Below, one piece after another: positions 7,384-15,960 of a stretch of DNA of 32,743 bases. Position numbers and translations under genes: made by a program. The stretch comes from an uncultured Succinatimonas sp. (GTDB taxonomy: Bacteria > Pseudomonadota > Gammaproteobacteria > Enterobacterales > Succinivibrionaceae). Each line of letters opens with the position of its first letter. The stretch's first letter is position 1. The stretch lies in NCBI GenBank assembly GCA_937880335.1, contig CALFLJ010000190.1:1-32743 (forward strand), read 5' to 3'. Under the pieces are notes generated by a model, which saw nothing but the letters and a program-made list of their open reading frames with translations, searched no databases and was not told the origin of the DNA.

Positions 7384-9363
7384 CTAATAAGGTACAATGA
7401 TATCATCATCAATATCAGCATCAGGATCATAATCAGAATCATCGTCTTGATAATCTTGATATCTGTCCTGTTCAATGGTCATCTTGTTTCCCTTGTCATT
7501 GATTACATCACCATCCATATTAGTATCGTTCTTCAAAGATACATCAGGAAGTTCTGCTCTGTCATAAGGAAAGTTCAGCAGTGCATTTGTTTCTATTATG
7601 CAGGCAAGGCCTTTTACAAAACTAGCCCTCCACTGCTCAAGATAACCTTTATCTACTAATTCATCTAAGTAGTCATCTAGAGCATGGTAGTAATCAAGCC
7701 ATAACTCATTTAAATCATTTAGATTCTTACCATCCTCATCTGAAACATTAGTTATGGACTCTAGTCGATACTTATACTCTTTTGAATAGGTGTAATAGGC
7801 CTTATGAGCCTCATAGCCACAGATATCCATATCACGGCTTGAGATACACTCTCTTAATAAGAAATAATCACCAAAACCATAGAGTTTGAACATAGATAAG
7901 ATCACTAAGCCTAAATTTGCTCGAGGATGCTCACCTACTGCATCATCAATACTGTCGTTGTAGAACTGCGAATGAGACCAAGCATTTGAAAAAGCATCCC
8001 ACTTAGATACAACTTTGCTGTACTTATCAGTATTTAATGGGGAGATCCTCATATAGTCTTCAATACCGTTAATACAGCTGTCTGAAGCAAAGTAGAACTG
8101 TTCGCCATTAGCTCCTTCAAAGAATGAACACTGCGACTCTAATGTTTCACCAGTTACGGTCTTACCACCAGTTCCCTGCTTAAATGCATTTTCAGGTAAT
8201 AGTCTAATACCTTGTGGTTTACCAGCTAGATTCCAAATTCTCATCAGCATGGTTCTGTAAATAATAGGTCTTATAGCCTGAGCCTGCTGAATATTTGGTA
8301 ATGCACCTGATAATTGCCTGTAAAAATCAGACCAGAGTTTTAAAGACTGCTCTACAGCATTTACTGCTGAAACAGAACCTTTTACCCTTCTGTATAAAAC
8401 TGATGAATACTTTAAAAGTTCCATTTCATAGCGATTATCGGTATCATAGACAACAGTCGTAGGATCACCATGCAATGATTTAATGGTATAAAAGCTTCCT
8501 GGGAACTCTTTAATATGTCTCTTTCCAACTAAAGAGTACAAAGCTAAATACCATTCTCTGCCATCAGCTTTTATTGGTAAGTTTAAAGCTGAAGCTGAGC
8601 TTAAAGATATAACCTTATTCCAGCTTTCATTGTATTTACTAAAGCCAGAGTTCTTGTCATTAAAGAGCTTATAGATATATGAAAGAGGTCCTATACCATC
8701 CTTTTTATAAAAACGGTCTAATGCTAACTTACAGGAATCGGTGTAATTGAATTTATAGAGATTTGGACGCAACTGTGCTGTACAAAGATCATCAATATTG
8801 TCTATATTGGACTTTTCGTATCTGTCTTGGGGCCAAAGTAGAGAGGACAACAATGGAAAATTACATTTAAAATCATTGCCAATGCACAAAGCAGTACACT
8901 CTGAGGCAACATTTCTTAAAGTCATGTCAGCGCCTGACATGGAAACATCGATAGTAGCAGGAATACCTAAATATTCAGCATCCTCTTTATCAAAAACTAA
9001 GGCAAGCTTAGTTGAATCTGGAATAGCTAATAGAAGATTCTCATCCATCTGCAAGTCTAAAGAATTCCCTGAAACCTCACCATACTCTTCAACATTCAAT
9101 TCATCTGTTTTTACATTTACCTTAATTACAGAATCAGAATCTAATTTCTTCGGTAACAGTAAAGTAAAGCGATAGTTGTTTTGAGAATTTTTTGAGCACA
9201 GCACTGCTTGAAGCTGTGTATCTCCAGGAGCATTTACAAAAGCAGAAACTTCAGTCTCACCATTTGCATAGGTAAGATCGCCTGCTGCCCACATTGCTGC
9301 ATTTGAATTTGTACTGTAAGTAAGAGCTGTAAGTGCAAATAAATAAGATAGTGACCTCATCAT
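7384..9363 (-). CDS. Large exported protein of unknown function with an acidic Ca-binding-like C-terminal tail
   Basis: The family is not recognised. The frame is open from a TTG at 9411 (675 residues), but the ATG-ATG at 9363/9360 is preferred because it places the signal peptide MMRSLSYLFALTALTYSTNSNAA at the N terminus (about 659 residues). Neither start has a clear Shine-Dalgarno. The N-terminal 150 residues look like a beta-rich domain (AAGDLTYANGETEVSAFVNA); the middle is helical with several cysteines (CTALCIGNDFKC, CLLxEC-like spacing at LLRECISSRDMDIC). The tail (about the last 48 residues) contains DTNMDGDVINDKG, similar to EF-hand/TSP3 calcium loops, then runs of Asp ending DDDIIVPY. 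The segment CISSRDMDICGYEAHKAYYTY faintly recalls LprI/DUF1311 proteins, without enough support for a call. It stands alone between the TnpB remnant and the nqr operon. Confidence 0.8.
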   Translation of the reverse strand: MMRSLSYLFALTALTYSTNSNAAMWAAGDLTYANGETEVSAFVNAPGDTQLQAVLCSKNSQNNYRFTLLLPKKLDSDSVIKVNVKTDELNVEEYGEVSGNSLDLQMDENLLLAIPDSTKLALVFDKEDAEYLGIPATIDVSMSGADMTLRNVASECTALCIGNDFKCNFPLLSSLLWPQDRYEKSNIDNIDDLCTAQLRPNLYKFNYTDSCKLALDRFYKKDGIGPLSYIYKLFNDKNSGFSKYNESWNKVISLSSASALNLPIKADGREWYLALYSLVGKRHIKEFPGSFYTIKSLHGDPTTVVYDTDNRYEMELLKYSSVLYRRVKGSVSAVNAVEQSLKLWSDFYRQLSGALPNIQQAQAIRPIIYRTMLMRIWNLAGKPQGIRLLPENAFKQGTGGKTVTGETLESQCSFFEGANGEQFYFASDSCINGIEDYMRISPLNTDKYSKVVSKWDAFSNAWSHSQFYNDSIDDAVGEHPRANLGLVILSMFKLYGFGDYFLLRECISSRDMDICGYEAHKAYYTYSKEYKYRLESITNVSDEDGKNLNDLNELWLDYYHALDDYLDELVDKGYLEQWRASFVKGLACIIETNALLNFPYDRAELPDVSLKNDTNMDGDVINDKGNKMTIEQDRYQDYQDDDSDYDPDADIDDDIIVPY

Positions 9364-9411
9364 AATAGTAAGTTTTTTGTAGTTCTTATTTTTTTGATAG
9401 TATATATCCAA

Positions 9412-9581
9412 TTACAAAAAATGTTACTTATTTTCAGAAAAAAAGTAAAACTGCTCAATAACAAGGAATGACAAGATAGCATTTATGAATGAGTTAAACT
9501 CATTTAAGTCATATAGAGATGATAACTGTTTGAGTTTAGTTTTTAGAAAAGGTAAAGAAGCGAAATTTATTGCAGTAACAA
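9412..9581. other. Intergenic region between nqrF and the exported-protein gene
   Basis: No gene is seen. It holds a 17-bp inverted repeat AATGAGTT-A-AACTCATT (9488-9504), a possible operator for the exported-protein gene about 125 bp downstream on the minus strand. No convincing -35/-10 pair was found; TTGAGC with GAAAAT at 17 bp is the best weak match. Confidence 0.4.
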
Positions 9582-9606
9582 CAAGGCCTGCTAAAAGCAG
9601 GCCTTG
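9582..9606 (-). terminator. Terminator of the nqr operon
   Basis: A perfect 10-bp GC-rich stem (CAAGGCCTGC, 5-nt loop, complement) lies 29 bp after the nqrF stop. The T tract on the minus strand is broken (TTGTTAC), so termination may be imperfect, but no other candidate is close. Confidence 0.75.
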
Positions 9607-9634
9607 ATTTGCTATTAGATAGCCTAATTACTTA

Positions 9635-10861
9635 CTAGCCACCGAAGTTATCGAATAAGATATTCTCATCTTCAACGCCTAATGAATGCAGCATATCAAC
9701 AGCTGACTTAGACATCATAGGAGGTCCGCACATGTAGTACTCAACATCCTCTGGATTCTTATGATCTCTTAAGTATTGCTCGTAAAGAACGTTGGCAATA
9801 AATCCAGTTAAGCCAGTCCAATTGTCTTCTGGCTGAGGATCTGAGAGAGCCAAGTGCCAAGAAAAGTTAGGATGCTCTTTTGCAAGTTGATCAAACTCTT
9901 CACTGTAGAAGCACTCGGATAAAGAGCGTGCGCCATACCAGAAAGAGATCTTGCGCTTAGAGTTTAAACGCTTTAACTGATCAAAAATGTGAGAACGCAT
10001 TGGAGCCATACCAGCACCACCACCGATGAAGACCATCTCATTGTCAGTATCGCGAGCAAAGAACTCACCGAATGGACCGGAAATGGTAACCTTATCACCT
10101 GGCTTAAGACTCCAAATGTATGAGGACATAATGCCAGGAGGAGCGGACGGATTGCCAAACGGAGGTGTAGCAATACGTACGTTCAACATAATAAGTCCCT
10201 TCTCACCTGGGTAGTTAGCCATAGAGTAAGCACGGATTGTTGGGGTATCAACCTTTGATACTAACTTATCAAAGCCAAAATGCTTAAAGGCACCTTGGAA
10301 TTGTGGCTCAATATCAAAGTCTTTGTAATAGACTGTGTGTGCTGGAGCCTCAATCTGAATATAACCACCAGCGCGGAAAGGAACTTCCTCGCCCTCAGGA
10401 ATACGCAGACGTAACTCTTTAATGAAAGTAGCAACGTTGTGGTTAGAAATAACCTCACATTCCCACTTCTTAACACCAAATACGGAAGCTGGTAACTCGA
10501 TTTCGCAATCATTCTTAACAGTTACCTGACAAGCTAAACGCCAGCCTTCCTTAATTTGACGCTTGGTGAAATGAGAATACTCAATTGGTAAAACATCACC
10601 ACCACCTGCAGTTACCTTGACCTTACACTGACCGCAAGCACCACGACCACCACAAGCAGATGAGACGAAAACGCCTGCATCGCCTAAGATGTTCAAAAGC
10701 TTACCACCGGCCGGACAGGTCATGGCTAATTTAGGATCACCATTTACACCAATGGTGACGTCACCTGCTTGGACTAAGAATTTCTTAGCACCAAGAATTA
10801 AGGCGACCAGGACGGCGACGATAACGACGAACATCACGACGCCAGATACAATAGTTAACAT
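9635..10861 (-). CDS. nqrF: Na+-translocating NADH:quinone oxidoreductase subunit F
   Basis: NqrF is the NADH-oxidising entry subunit of Na+-NQR, anchored by one N-terminal helix (residues 1-26). The 2Fe-2S cluster cysteines are C70, C76, C79 and C111 (CGGRGACGQC, then LACQV), the same numbering as the well-studied Vibrio protein. The FAD-binding RAYSMANYPGE and NADH-binding GGGAGMAPMRSHI follow, and the C terminus is the family's FDNFGG. The length is 408, as expected. GGGGGA stands 4 bases before the ATG. It is the last gene of nqrABCDEF, 9 bp after nqrE. Confidence 0.98.
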   Translation of the reverse strand: MLTIVSGVVMFVVIVAVLVALILGAKKFLVQAGDVTIGVNGDPKLAMTCPAGGKLLNILGDAGVFVSSACGGRGACGQCKVKVTAGGGDVLPIEYSHFTKRQIKEGWRLACQVTVKNDCEIELPASVFGVKKWECEVISNHNVATFIKELRLRIPEGEEVPFRAGGYIQIEAPAHTVYYKDFDIEPQFQGAFKHFGFDKLVSKVDTPTIRAYSMANYPGEKGLIMLNVRIATPPFGNPSAPPGIMSSYIWSLKPGDKVTISGPFGEFFARDTDNEMVFIGGGAGMAPMRSHIFDQLKRLNSKRKISFWYGARSLSECFYSEEFDQLAKEHPNFSWHLALSDPQPEDNWTGLTGFIANVLYEQYLRDHKNPEDVEYYMCGPPMMSKSAVDMLHSLGVEDENILFDNFGG

Positions 10862-10870
10862 GTATCCCCC

Positions 10871-11467
10871 TTAGAGCTGAATACCAGAGAAGGACATAAA
10901 GCCGATTGCCATAAGTCCTGCAGTGATAAAGGTTAAAGGCAAGCCACGTAAACCACCAGGGGCGTCAGCGTATTTAAGACGCTCACGAATGGCAGCTAAG
11001 AGGACAATAGCCAAAGCCCATGATGCACCGGAACCGAAAGCATATACTACGGACTCGGTGAAGTTATATTCACGCTGTACCATGAAGGATACACCAGCGA
11101 AGATAACGCAGTTTACGGTAATTAATGGAAGGAAAATACCTAAGGCAGAGTACAAAGATGGTACATACTTGTCTAAGAACATTTCCAAAATCTGTACTAA
11201 AGCTGCAATAACACCAATATAGGTAATGAAGCTTAAGAAGGACAGATCCATACCCTGAACTAAAGCATCAGGCTTTAAGATATACTCATTGATGAGGTTA
11301 TTAGTTGGAACAGCTAATACCTGCACCATAATTACGGCAGCACCTAAACCTGCGGATGTGGTAACTTTCTTAGACACAGCTAAGAAGGTACACATACCTA
11401 AGAAAAAGGCTAATGCCATGTTCTCGATAAAGATACTCTTAACGAGTAGGGACAGATAGTGTTCCAT
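10871..11467 (-). CDS. nqrE: Na+-NQR subunit E
   Basis: This is an integral membrane subunit, 198 residues with six hydrophobic segments. C26 (FFLGMCTF) and C120 (ITVNCVIF) are the conserved cysteines that, with those of NqrD, hold the intramembrane 2Fe-2S cluster in Na+-NQR structures. The N terminus MEHYLSLLVKSIFIENMALAFFLGMC is family-typical. Its ATG shares one base with the nqrD stop (TAATG), so the two are translationally coupled. Nothing is unusual. Confidence 0.98.
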   Translation of the reverse strand: MEHYLSLLVKSIFIENMALAFFLGMCTFLAVSKKVTTSAGLGAAVIMVQVLAVPTNNLINEYILKPDALVQGMDLSFLSFITYIGVIAALVQILEMFLDKYVPSLYSALGIFLPLITVNCVIFAGVSFMVQREYNFTESVVYAFGSGASWALAIVLLAAIRERLKYADAPGGLRGLPLTFITAGLMAIGFMSFSGIQL

Positions 11468-12132
11468 TATTCGTAATCCTCCCGATGGGTATCATATTCA
11501 AGAGGCTCTTGCAGGTCCTTACGGAAAGTCTTTACTAACCAAATTAAGCAACCTACTAAGAAGAAGGCACATGGAGGCATTACGAGGAAGCCACAAGGTA
11601 CATACCAACCACCGTTATTTACAGTAGGTAACAAGGTAATACCAAACCAAGTACCAGAACCGAAAATCTCACGGATAGTTGCAACTACGCATAATACCAA
11701 CATATAACCAATACCATTACCTAAACCATCCATTAAGGAAGGCATTGGAGGATACTTAAGGGCAAAACCCTCAGTACGTCCCATAACAATACAGTTAGTA
11801 ATAATAAGACCAACATAAACGGACAACTGCTTAGATAGGTCGTAAGCAAATGCACGCAGGATCTGATCTACGATGATTACCAAGGAGGCGATAATTGTCA
11901 TCTGAGCGATGATACGTACACTTCCTGGTACGAAACTACGCACAAAAGATACTGCTAAGTTGGATAAAGCAGTAACAGCGGTTACTGATAAACCCATTAC
12001 GAAAGCAGTTTTCATGCTTGAAGTTACAGCCAACGAGGAGCAGATACCCAATACCTGAATCATTACCGGGTTATTGGCAATGAGAGGCTCGAGGAAAGAT
12101 TCCTTGAGGCCAGGGACTTTAACGTCACTCAT
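11467..12132 (-). CDS. nqrD: Na+-NQR subunit D
   Basis: This is an integral membrane subunit, 221 residues, structurally paired with NqrE in inverted topology. The conserved cysteines are C31 (LGICSSLAVT) and C114 (ITNCIVMGR), which contribute to the membrane iron-sulfur centre. The ATG overlaps the nqrC stop by one base (TAATG), and the stop overlaps the nqrE start the same way. This matches the strict co-translation seen across the operon. Confidence 0.98.
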   Translation of the reverse strand: MSDVKVPGLKESFLEPLIANNPVMIQVLGICSSLAVTSSMKTAFVMGLSVTAVTALSNLAVSFVRSFVPGSVRIIAQMTIIASLVIIVDQILRAFAYDLSKQLSVYVGLIITNCIVMGRTEGFALKYPPMPSLMDGLGNGIGYMLVLCVVATIREIFGSGTWFGITLLPTVNNGGWYVPCGFLVMPPCAFFLVGCLIWLVKTFRKDLQEPLEYDTHREDYE

Positions 12133-12929
12133 TATTTATTCTCCACAATCTTAGGCAGGTTCTTGAAGAACGGCTGATAAGCGTCACCTAACCAGTAATG
12201 GGCTGTGTTATTAACACCATTTGAGGTTAAAGTAGCACCTGACAGAGCATCGATTTGGAAATCTTTGCCTGCACCTTCATGATCTGCATTCTTGCAAATG
12301 CTGAACATGTATTCACCATTCTCGTTGTTGATCTTCTTATCAACCCAGAAAGCTTGCCAACGAGGGTTGTCGATTTCACCACCTAAACCTGGGGTCTCAC
12401 CGTGGGAATAGAAGGTTACTGCTTTGACGGTATTGCCATCATATGGATCGATTGCAACGTAGCCGTAAACAGTGGACCACAATGCCTGACCATAGAAAGG
12501 AACAATCACGCGAACTACCTTGCCGTTATCATCTTTAGAGAAATAAACAGGCATGTACTTTGAGTGAGAACGAATACCGGCAACATCACGAGCCTTTTCG
12601 ATAGCAACAGATGTTTCAGGCTTTTTAGCTAAGGATGCGAAATTGTAACCATCAATCTGATCAGCTGCAACAGCATCGTCTTCTAAATTACCAGTCTCAA
12701 CATTTAATAAGTGAGCCTCAATGTGTTTTTTATAGGTCTGACTTACAGAACCTTCAACATCAAAACCTGAAACCTTTAAAATGCTGACTTGGCGATCGTT
12801 TGCAATAGCAGCAACCTTAAACGGATCAAGAGCAACAACAACACTTGATACGAGTACGGAGCATACTAAGCAGAACGAAATAATGATGACAAACGTACCA
12901 AGTACGGAGTCTTTATTCAGCTTTAGCAC
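12132..12929 (-). CDS. nqrC: Na+-NQR subunit C (covalent FMN)
   Basis: NqrC carries one of the two covalently bound FMN groups and passes electrons across the periplasmic face. The FMN-threonine motif is SGAT (T233) in DALSGATLTSNGV. One N-terminal transmembrane helix (about 9-33) precedes the soluble domain. The start is the GTG at 12929, not the far upstream ATG at 13010: AGGAG lies 8 bases before this GTG, and the protein then begins VLKLNKDSVLGTF, aligning with known NqrC. This gives 265 residues and a 17-bp overlap with the 3' end of nqrB. Confidence 0.95.
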   Translation of the reverse strand: MLKLNKDSVLGTFVIIISFCLVCSVLVSSVVVALDPFKVAAIANDRQVSILKVSGFDVEGSVSQTYKKHIEAHLLNVETGNLEDDAVAADQIDGYNFASLAKKPETSVAIEKARDVAGIRSHSKYMPVYFSKDDNGKVVRVIVPFYGQALWSTVYGYVAIDPYDGNTVKAVTFYSHGETPGLGGEIDNPRWQAFWVDKKINNENGEYMFSICKNADHEGAGKDFQIDALSGATLTSNGVNNTAHYWLGDAYQPFFKNLPKIVENK

Positions 12930-14151
12930 GGGCGAGTCTCCTCTTGATATTACGCTGTGTTGACAAGTAGTCAAACAACGGAGCCCAGCAGTTTGCGAAC
13001 AGGATGGCAAGCATCATGCCCTCAGGATAAGCAGGGTTAACAGTACGGATTAAGATCACCATGATACCGATTAAGATACCAAAAGCCCACTTACCTTTAT
13101 TGGTTAAAGCAGAACTTACCGGGTCGGTAGCCATAAATACAGTACCGAAGGCAAAACCACCCAAAACAATGTGCCAGGTAAAAGGCATGGAGAACATTTC
13201 ATTGGTAGATGAGCCAATCATGTTGAACATAGTAGAGGTAAGTAAAGCACCAACTAAAACGCCAACCATGATGCGCCATGAGGCAACACCAGTTAATAAG
13301 ATGATAGCAGCACCAACTAAAATCATTAAGGTTGAGCCTTCACCTAAAGAACCTGGGATATTACCTAAGAAAGCATCCATCCAGCTAATGTTGCCTAAAG
13401 CTTCCTTACCACCTTCTGACCATAATGCTAATGGAGTTGCACCTGAGAAACCGTCTACAGGGACCCAGCAGTTAGTACCAGAGATGGAGGCTGGATAAGC
13501 GAAGAAAAGGAACGCACGACCGCACAATGCAGGGTTAATGAAGTTACGACCTGTACCACCGAATACCTCCTTACCAATTACAACACCGAAGCTGATACCT
13601 AAAGCAGCCTGCCATAAAGGCATGGTCGGAGGAATAATTAAAGCAAAGAGAATAGAGGTAACAAAGAAGCCTTCGTTAATCTCATGCTTTCTGACTAAGC
13701 AGAATAATACTTCCCAGAATGCGCCTACAGCAAAGACTACAGCGTAAAGTGGAGCGAAGTAAACAAGGCCGATTACAAACTTACTATATAAACCAGCATC
13801 AGCACCTAAACTTGCGCCTAGGATCTGAGCTATAGCATAGTGGTAATCGTTAGAGAATAAAGCATAAGATGCATTAGCGATATCTTCTGCATTTGGCAAA
13901 GATGCAATAGCATTTATAGTCTGATTACCAACGTTGTACCAACCCCAAATCATGGTTGGGAAAACGGCTAACCAAACTAAAATGATAATGCGCTTGAAGT
14001 CAGAGAAGTCACGAACGTGAGTTCTTCCAACTGTTACCTTACCTGAGCTGTATAAGAAAGTAAAAGTACCTTCGTACAAAGGATAGAACCAGTGAAGGAT
14101 ACCACCCTTCTCAAACAATAAAGAGAATTTCTTTAAGATGTCCAGTAACAC
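12913..14151 (-). CDS. nqrB: Na+-NQR subunit B (covalent FMN, membrane)
   Basis: This is the largest membrane subunit, 412 residues with about ten transmembrane segments. It binds FMN through the threonine of the SGAT motif (T239, within DGFSGATPLALW) and contributes to riboflavin and quinone binding and sodium transfer. It also contains the typical GGTGRNFINPALCGRAFLFFAYP. It starts at GTG (14151), with GGAGGG about 10 bases upstream located in the 3' end of nqrA. The gap from the nqrA stop is 5 bp. Confidence 0.97.
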   Translation of the reverse strand: MLLDILKKFSLLFEKGGILHWFYPLYEGTFTFLYSSGKVTVGRTHVRDFSDFKRIIILVWLAVFPTMIWGWYNVGNQTINAIASLPNAEDIANASYALFSNDYHYAIAQILGASLGADAGLYSKFVIGLVYFAPLYAVVFAVGAFWEVLFCLVRKHEINEGFFVTSILFALIIPPTMPLWQAALGISFGVVIGKEVFGGTGRNFINPALCGRAFLFFAYPASISGTNCWVPVDGFSGATPLALWSEGGKEALGNISWMDAFLGNIPGSLGEGSTLMILVGAAIILLTGVASWRIMVGVLVGALLTSTMFNMIGSSTNEMFSMPFTWHIVLGGFAFGTVFMATDPVSSALTNKGKWAFGILIGIMVILIRTVNPAYPEGMMLAILFANCWAPLFDYLSTQRNIKRRLARAKAE

Positions 14152-14156
14152 TTTAA

Positions 14157-15515
14157 TTAACCCTCCACCTCAATCTTAGTCAGACTTCTACGGAGAAGTG
14201 GACCGTAATCGTTTTTGCCCGGATCAACATAAGTGCACAGAGCAACATCTTCCTCGGATAACTCTAAAATACCTAAGAGTTTTGCCTGATCGACATCGTT
14301 AATATCGATAGCACGCATAAGCATGGTAGCTTCAACATCAAAAGGCATAACCTTATCGTAGCAGTCGATAGGAAGAATTGGACGAGGACCACCATTTAAT
14401 GCGGTATTGAAGATAAACTCAGATGGTTTAATTAAGCTTGACAAGCAGGTACGAGTTGCAGAATGACGCTTAGCACCTAAGCCCATCCAGTTCTTTAAGA
14501 AGAACTCGTTATCATTGCCTTCTTCAATAAGAGCAATACCCTGGTGATAACGACCTAAGTAAGAGTAAGGGCCTTCAACCTTATTACCCCAAAGAACAGT
14601 ACCTGAAATAATACGGACAGGCTTTTCACCCTTTTTAATCTCGTCTTTAGTAACGATCTCAGTAACGCATGCCCCCTGAATGGTTGCAACTAAACGAGGA
14701 GCTGCAGCACAAGGACCTGCAATAGAAACAACTCTACGGTTGTAGTATTCACCATCAGTGAAGAGATGGCCTATTGCAATTACATCCTGATAACCGATAT
14801 GCCATACAGTCTTATTCTCATTTACAGGATCTAAGGTGTGAATGTGAACACCAGCTAAACCTGCAGGATGAGGACCACAGAACACTTCTTCCTGAACATT
14901 AGGAATAGAGCATGAAGGCAAAGATTTCTCGTCCTTGCAAACATATACTTTAAAATCACCAATGCGACTTAATACACTAAGGCCGTTTATAAAAGCCTCA
15001 GGATCTGAGTCAATTACAACCTTAGGTGAAGCTGCTAATGGATTAGTGTCAATTGCAGTTACAAAGATTGAATGAGGCAATGAGCCTACGGCAGGTACCT
15101 TATCAAATGGACGGGTACGGAAAGCAGTCCACATACCGGACTTAACGAGCTGCTCGAGAACTTCTTCTGATGAGAGATTTTTTAGCTCATCTTGGGGAGT
15201 TTTCTTAAACTCTACACTTTCACCGTTATTATCTACTTCAATGACCAATGACTGGAAAGCACGACGCTCGCCTCTGTTGATGGCAACAACCTTGCCGGCA
15301 ACAGGAGCTGTGAAACATGTTCCAGGATTTTTCTTATCTTCGAAAAGAATCTGGCCCTTTTTGACAATATCGCCAGGTTCAACAGCCATCGACGGACGTA
15401 ATCCGATGTAATCACTTCCCATAAGGGCAACGTGTTTTACCATCGGAATGTCACAGATCGACTGCTCAGGCTTACCACCAATAGGCAGATCCAATCCTTT
15501 TTTGATGTTAATCAT
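14157..15515 (-). CDS. nqrA: Na+-NQR subunit A
   Basis: This is the peripheral cytoplasmic subunit of Na+-NQR, linked to quinone interaction. It is 452 residues if begun at the ATG at 15515 (MINIKKGLDLPIGG), which aligns exactly with the Vibrio N terminus. A TTG four codons upstream (15527) is possible but adds only MEPS. The Shine-Dalgarno is weak (GGAA, 8 bases). Family motifs seen: LFEDKKNPGTCFTAPVAGKVVAINRGERR, SGMWTAFRTRPFDKVPA, TAIDTNPLAA. It heads the six-gene operon and is preceded by a leader with competing inverted repeats. Confidence 0.97.
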   Translation of the reverse strand: MINIKKGLDLPIGGKPEQSICDIPMVKHVALMGSDYIGLRPSMAVEPGDIVKKGQILFEDKKNPGTCFTAPVAGKVVAINRGERRAFQSLVIEVDNNGESVEFKKTPQDELKNLSSEEVLEQLVKSGMWTAFRTRPFDKVPAVGSLPHSIFVTAIDTNPLAASPKVVIDSDPEAFINGLSVLSRIGDFKVYVCKDEKSLPSCSIPNVQEEVFCGPHPAGLAGVHIHTLDPVNENKTVWHIGYQDVIAIGHLFTDGEYYNRRVVSIAGPCAAAPRLVATIQGACVTEIVTKDEIKKGEKPVRIISGTVLWGNKVEGPYSYLGRYHQGIALIEEGNDNEFFLKNWMGLGAKRHSATRTCLSSLIKPSEFIFNTALNGGPRPILPIDCYDKVMPFDVEATMLMRAIDINDVDQAKLLGILELSEEDVALCTYVDPGKNDYGPLLRRSLTKIEVEG

Positions 15516-15557
15516 AGACGGTTCCAACTATAAACATAAGGGGGGAATAACTCCACC

Positions 15558-15627
15558 GATCGACCTGTTCAAGTCCATGCCAAGAAAGTGGCTTTAAAAA
15601 AAGGCCGATCTTATGGACGAGGAACAG
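15558..15627 (-). promoter_or_regulatory. Structured leader of the nqr operon with two competing pairings
   Basis: Within the untranslated region before nqrA, 15565-15578 (CTGTTC..GTCCAT) pairs with 15613-15627 (ATGGAC...GAACAG). Separately, 15558-15565 (GATCGACC) pairs with 15603-15610 (GGCCGATC) with one mismatch (GU in RNA). The two pairings cross, so they exclude each other or form a pseudoknot. A small hairpin around the A7 tract sits inside. No known riboswitch class was recognised. Confidence 0.45.
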
Positions 15628-15743
15628 ACAGGTATACCTTAATAATTTTACCATAAATCATATGCGATCCGAGAGAGTAACTTAAATGTTTAGATATAGC
15701 TCTAAAATTCTAGACGGTTTTTTTCACATAAATCTACGGATTT

Positions 15744-15764
15744 GCCGATTAAATCGGCTTTTTT
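15744..15764 (+). terminator. Orphan plus-strand intrinsic terminator
   Basis: GCCGA / TCGGC arms (extendable to 7 bp with a tight loop) are followed directly by TTTTTT. No annotated plus-strand gene lies upstream for more than 12 kb, so it may end an unannotated small RNA or an antisense transcript. Confidence 0.6.
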
Positions 15765-15782
15765 ATGACTATAAATTTTTTC

Positions 15783-15798
15783 TCGTAAACGTTTACGA
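15783..15798. promoter_or_regulatory. Perfect 16-bp palindrome, LacI/GalR-type operator candidate
   Basis: TCGTAAACGTTTACGA is fully self-complementary with a central CG, the layout of LacI/GalR/PurR-family operators. It lies 268 bp upstream of nqrA and downstream of ampG. It shares TAAACGTTTA with the palindrome at 6302-6311. No LacI-family gene is in the window. Confidence 0.5.
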
Positions 15799-15960
15799 AT
15801 ACTCTTGATCTTTAATAAAAGTTACCCGTAACACTAAATAATAATTTATTTTTTACAAAGAATAGGTACATTTATTATACATGTAATATCTACAAGGCAT
15901 TTTAAATTTAAAAAAGAAGGTAGGGAAAACAAAATAGTTTAGAGAGAATATTTGATGGTT

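Larger units (their letters stand above)
15628..15960. other. Intergenic region between ampG and the nqr leader
   Basis: No gene is seen in this stretch. It holds an orphan plus-strand terminator-like hairpin (15744-15764), a perfect 16-bp palindrome (15783-15798), and the likely nqr promoter; TTAAGT with TATGAT at 17 bp on the minus strand (about 15658-15686) is the best, moderate candidate. The rest is plain AT-rich sequence. Confidence 0.5.

Noticed and set aside
12930..13010. Longer NqrC with an N terminus MPSCSQTAG...
   Set aside because: The extension overlaps nqrB and does not resemble any NqrC; the GTG at 12929 has AGGAG at 8 bases and aligns with known N termini.
13061..13498. 145-codon open frame on the plus strand inside nqrB
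   Set aside because: It lies wholly opposite nqrB, is Pro/Thr/Lys-rich as expected for an antisense shadow of a membrane protein, and has no ribosome site or family likeness.
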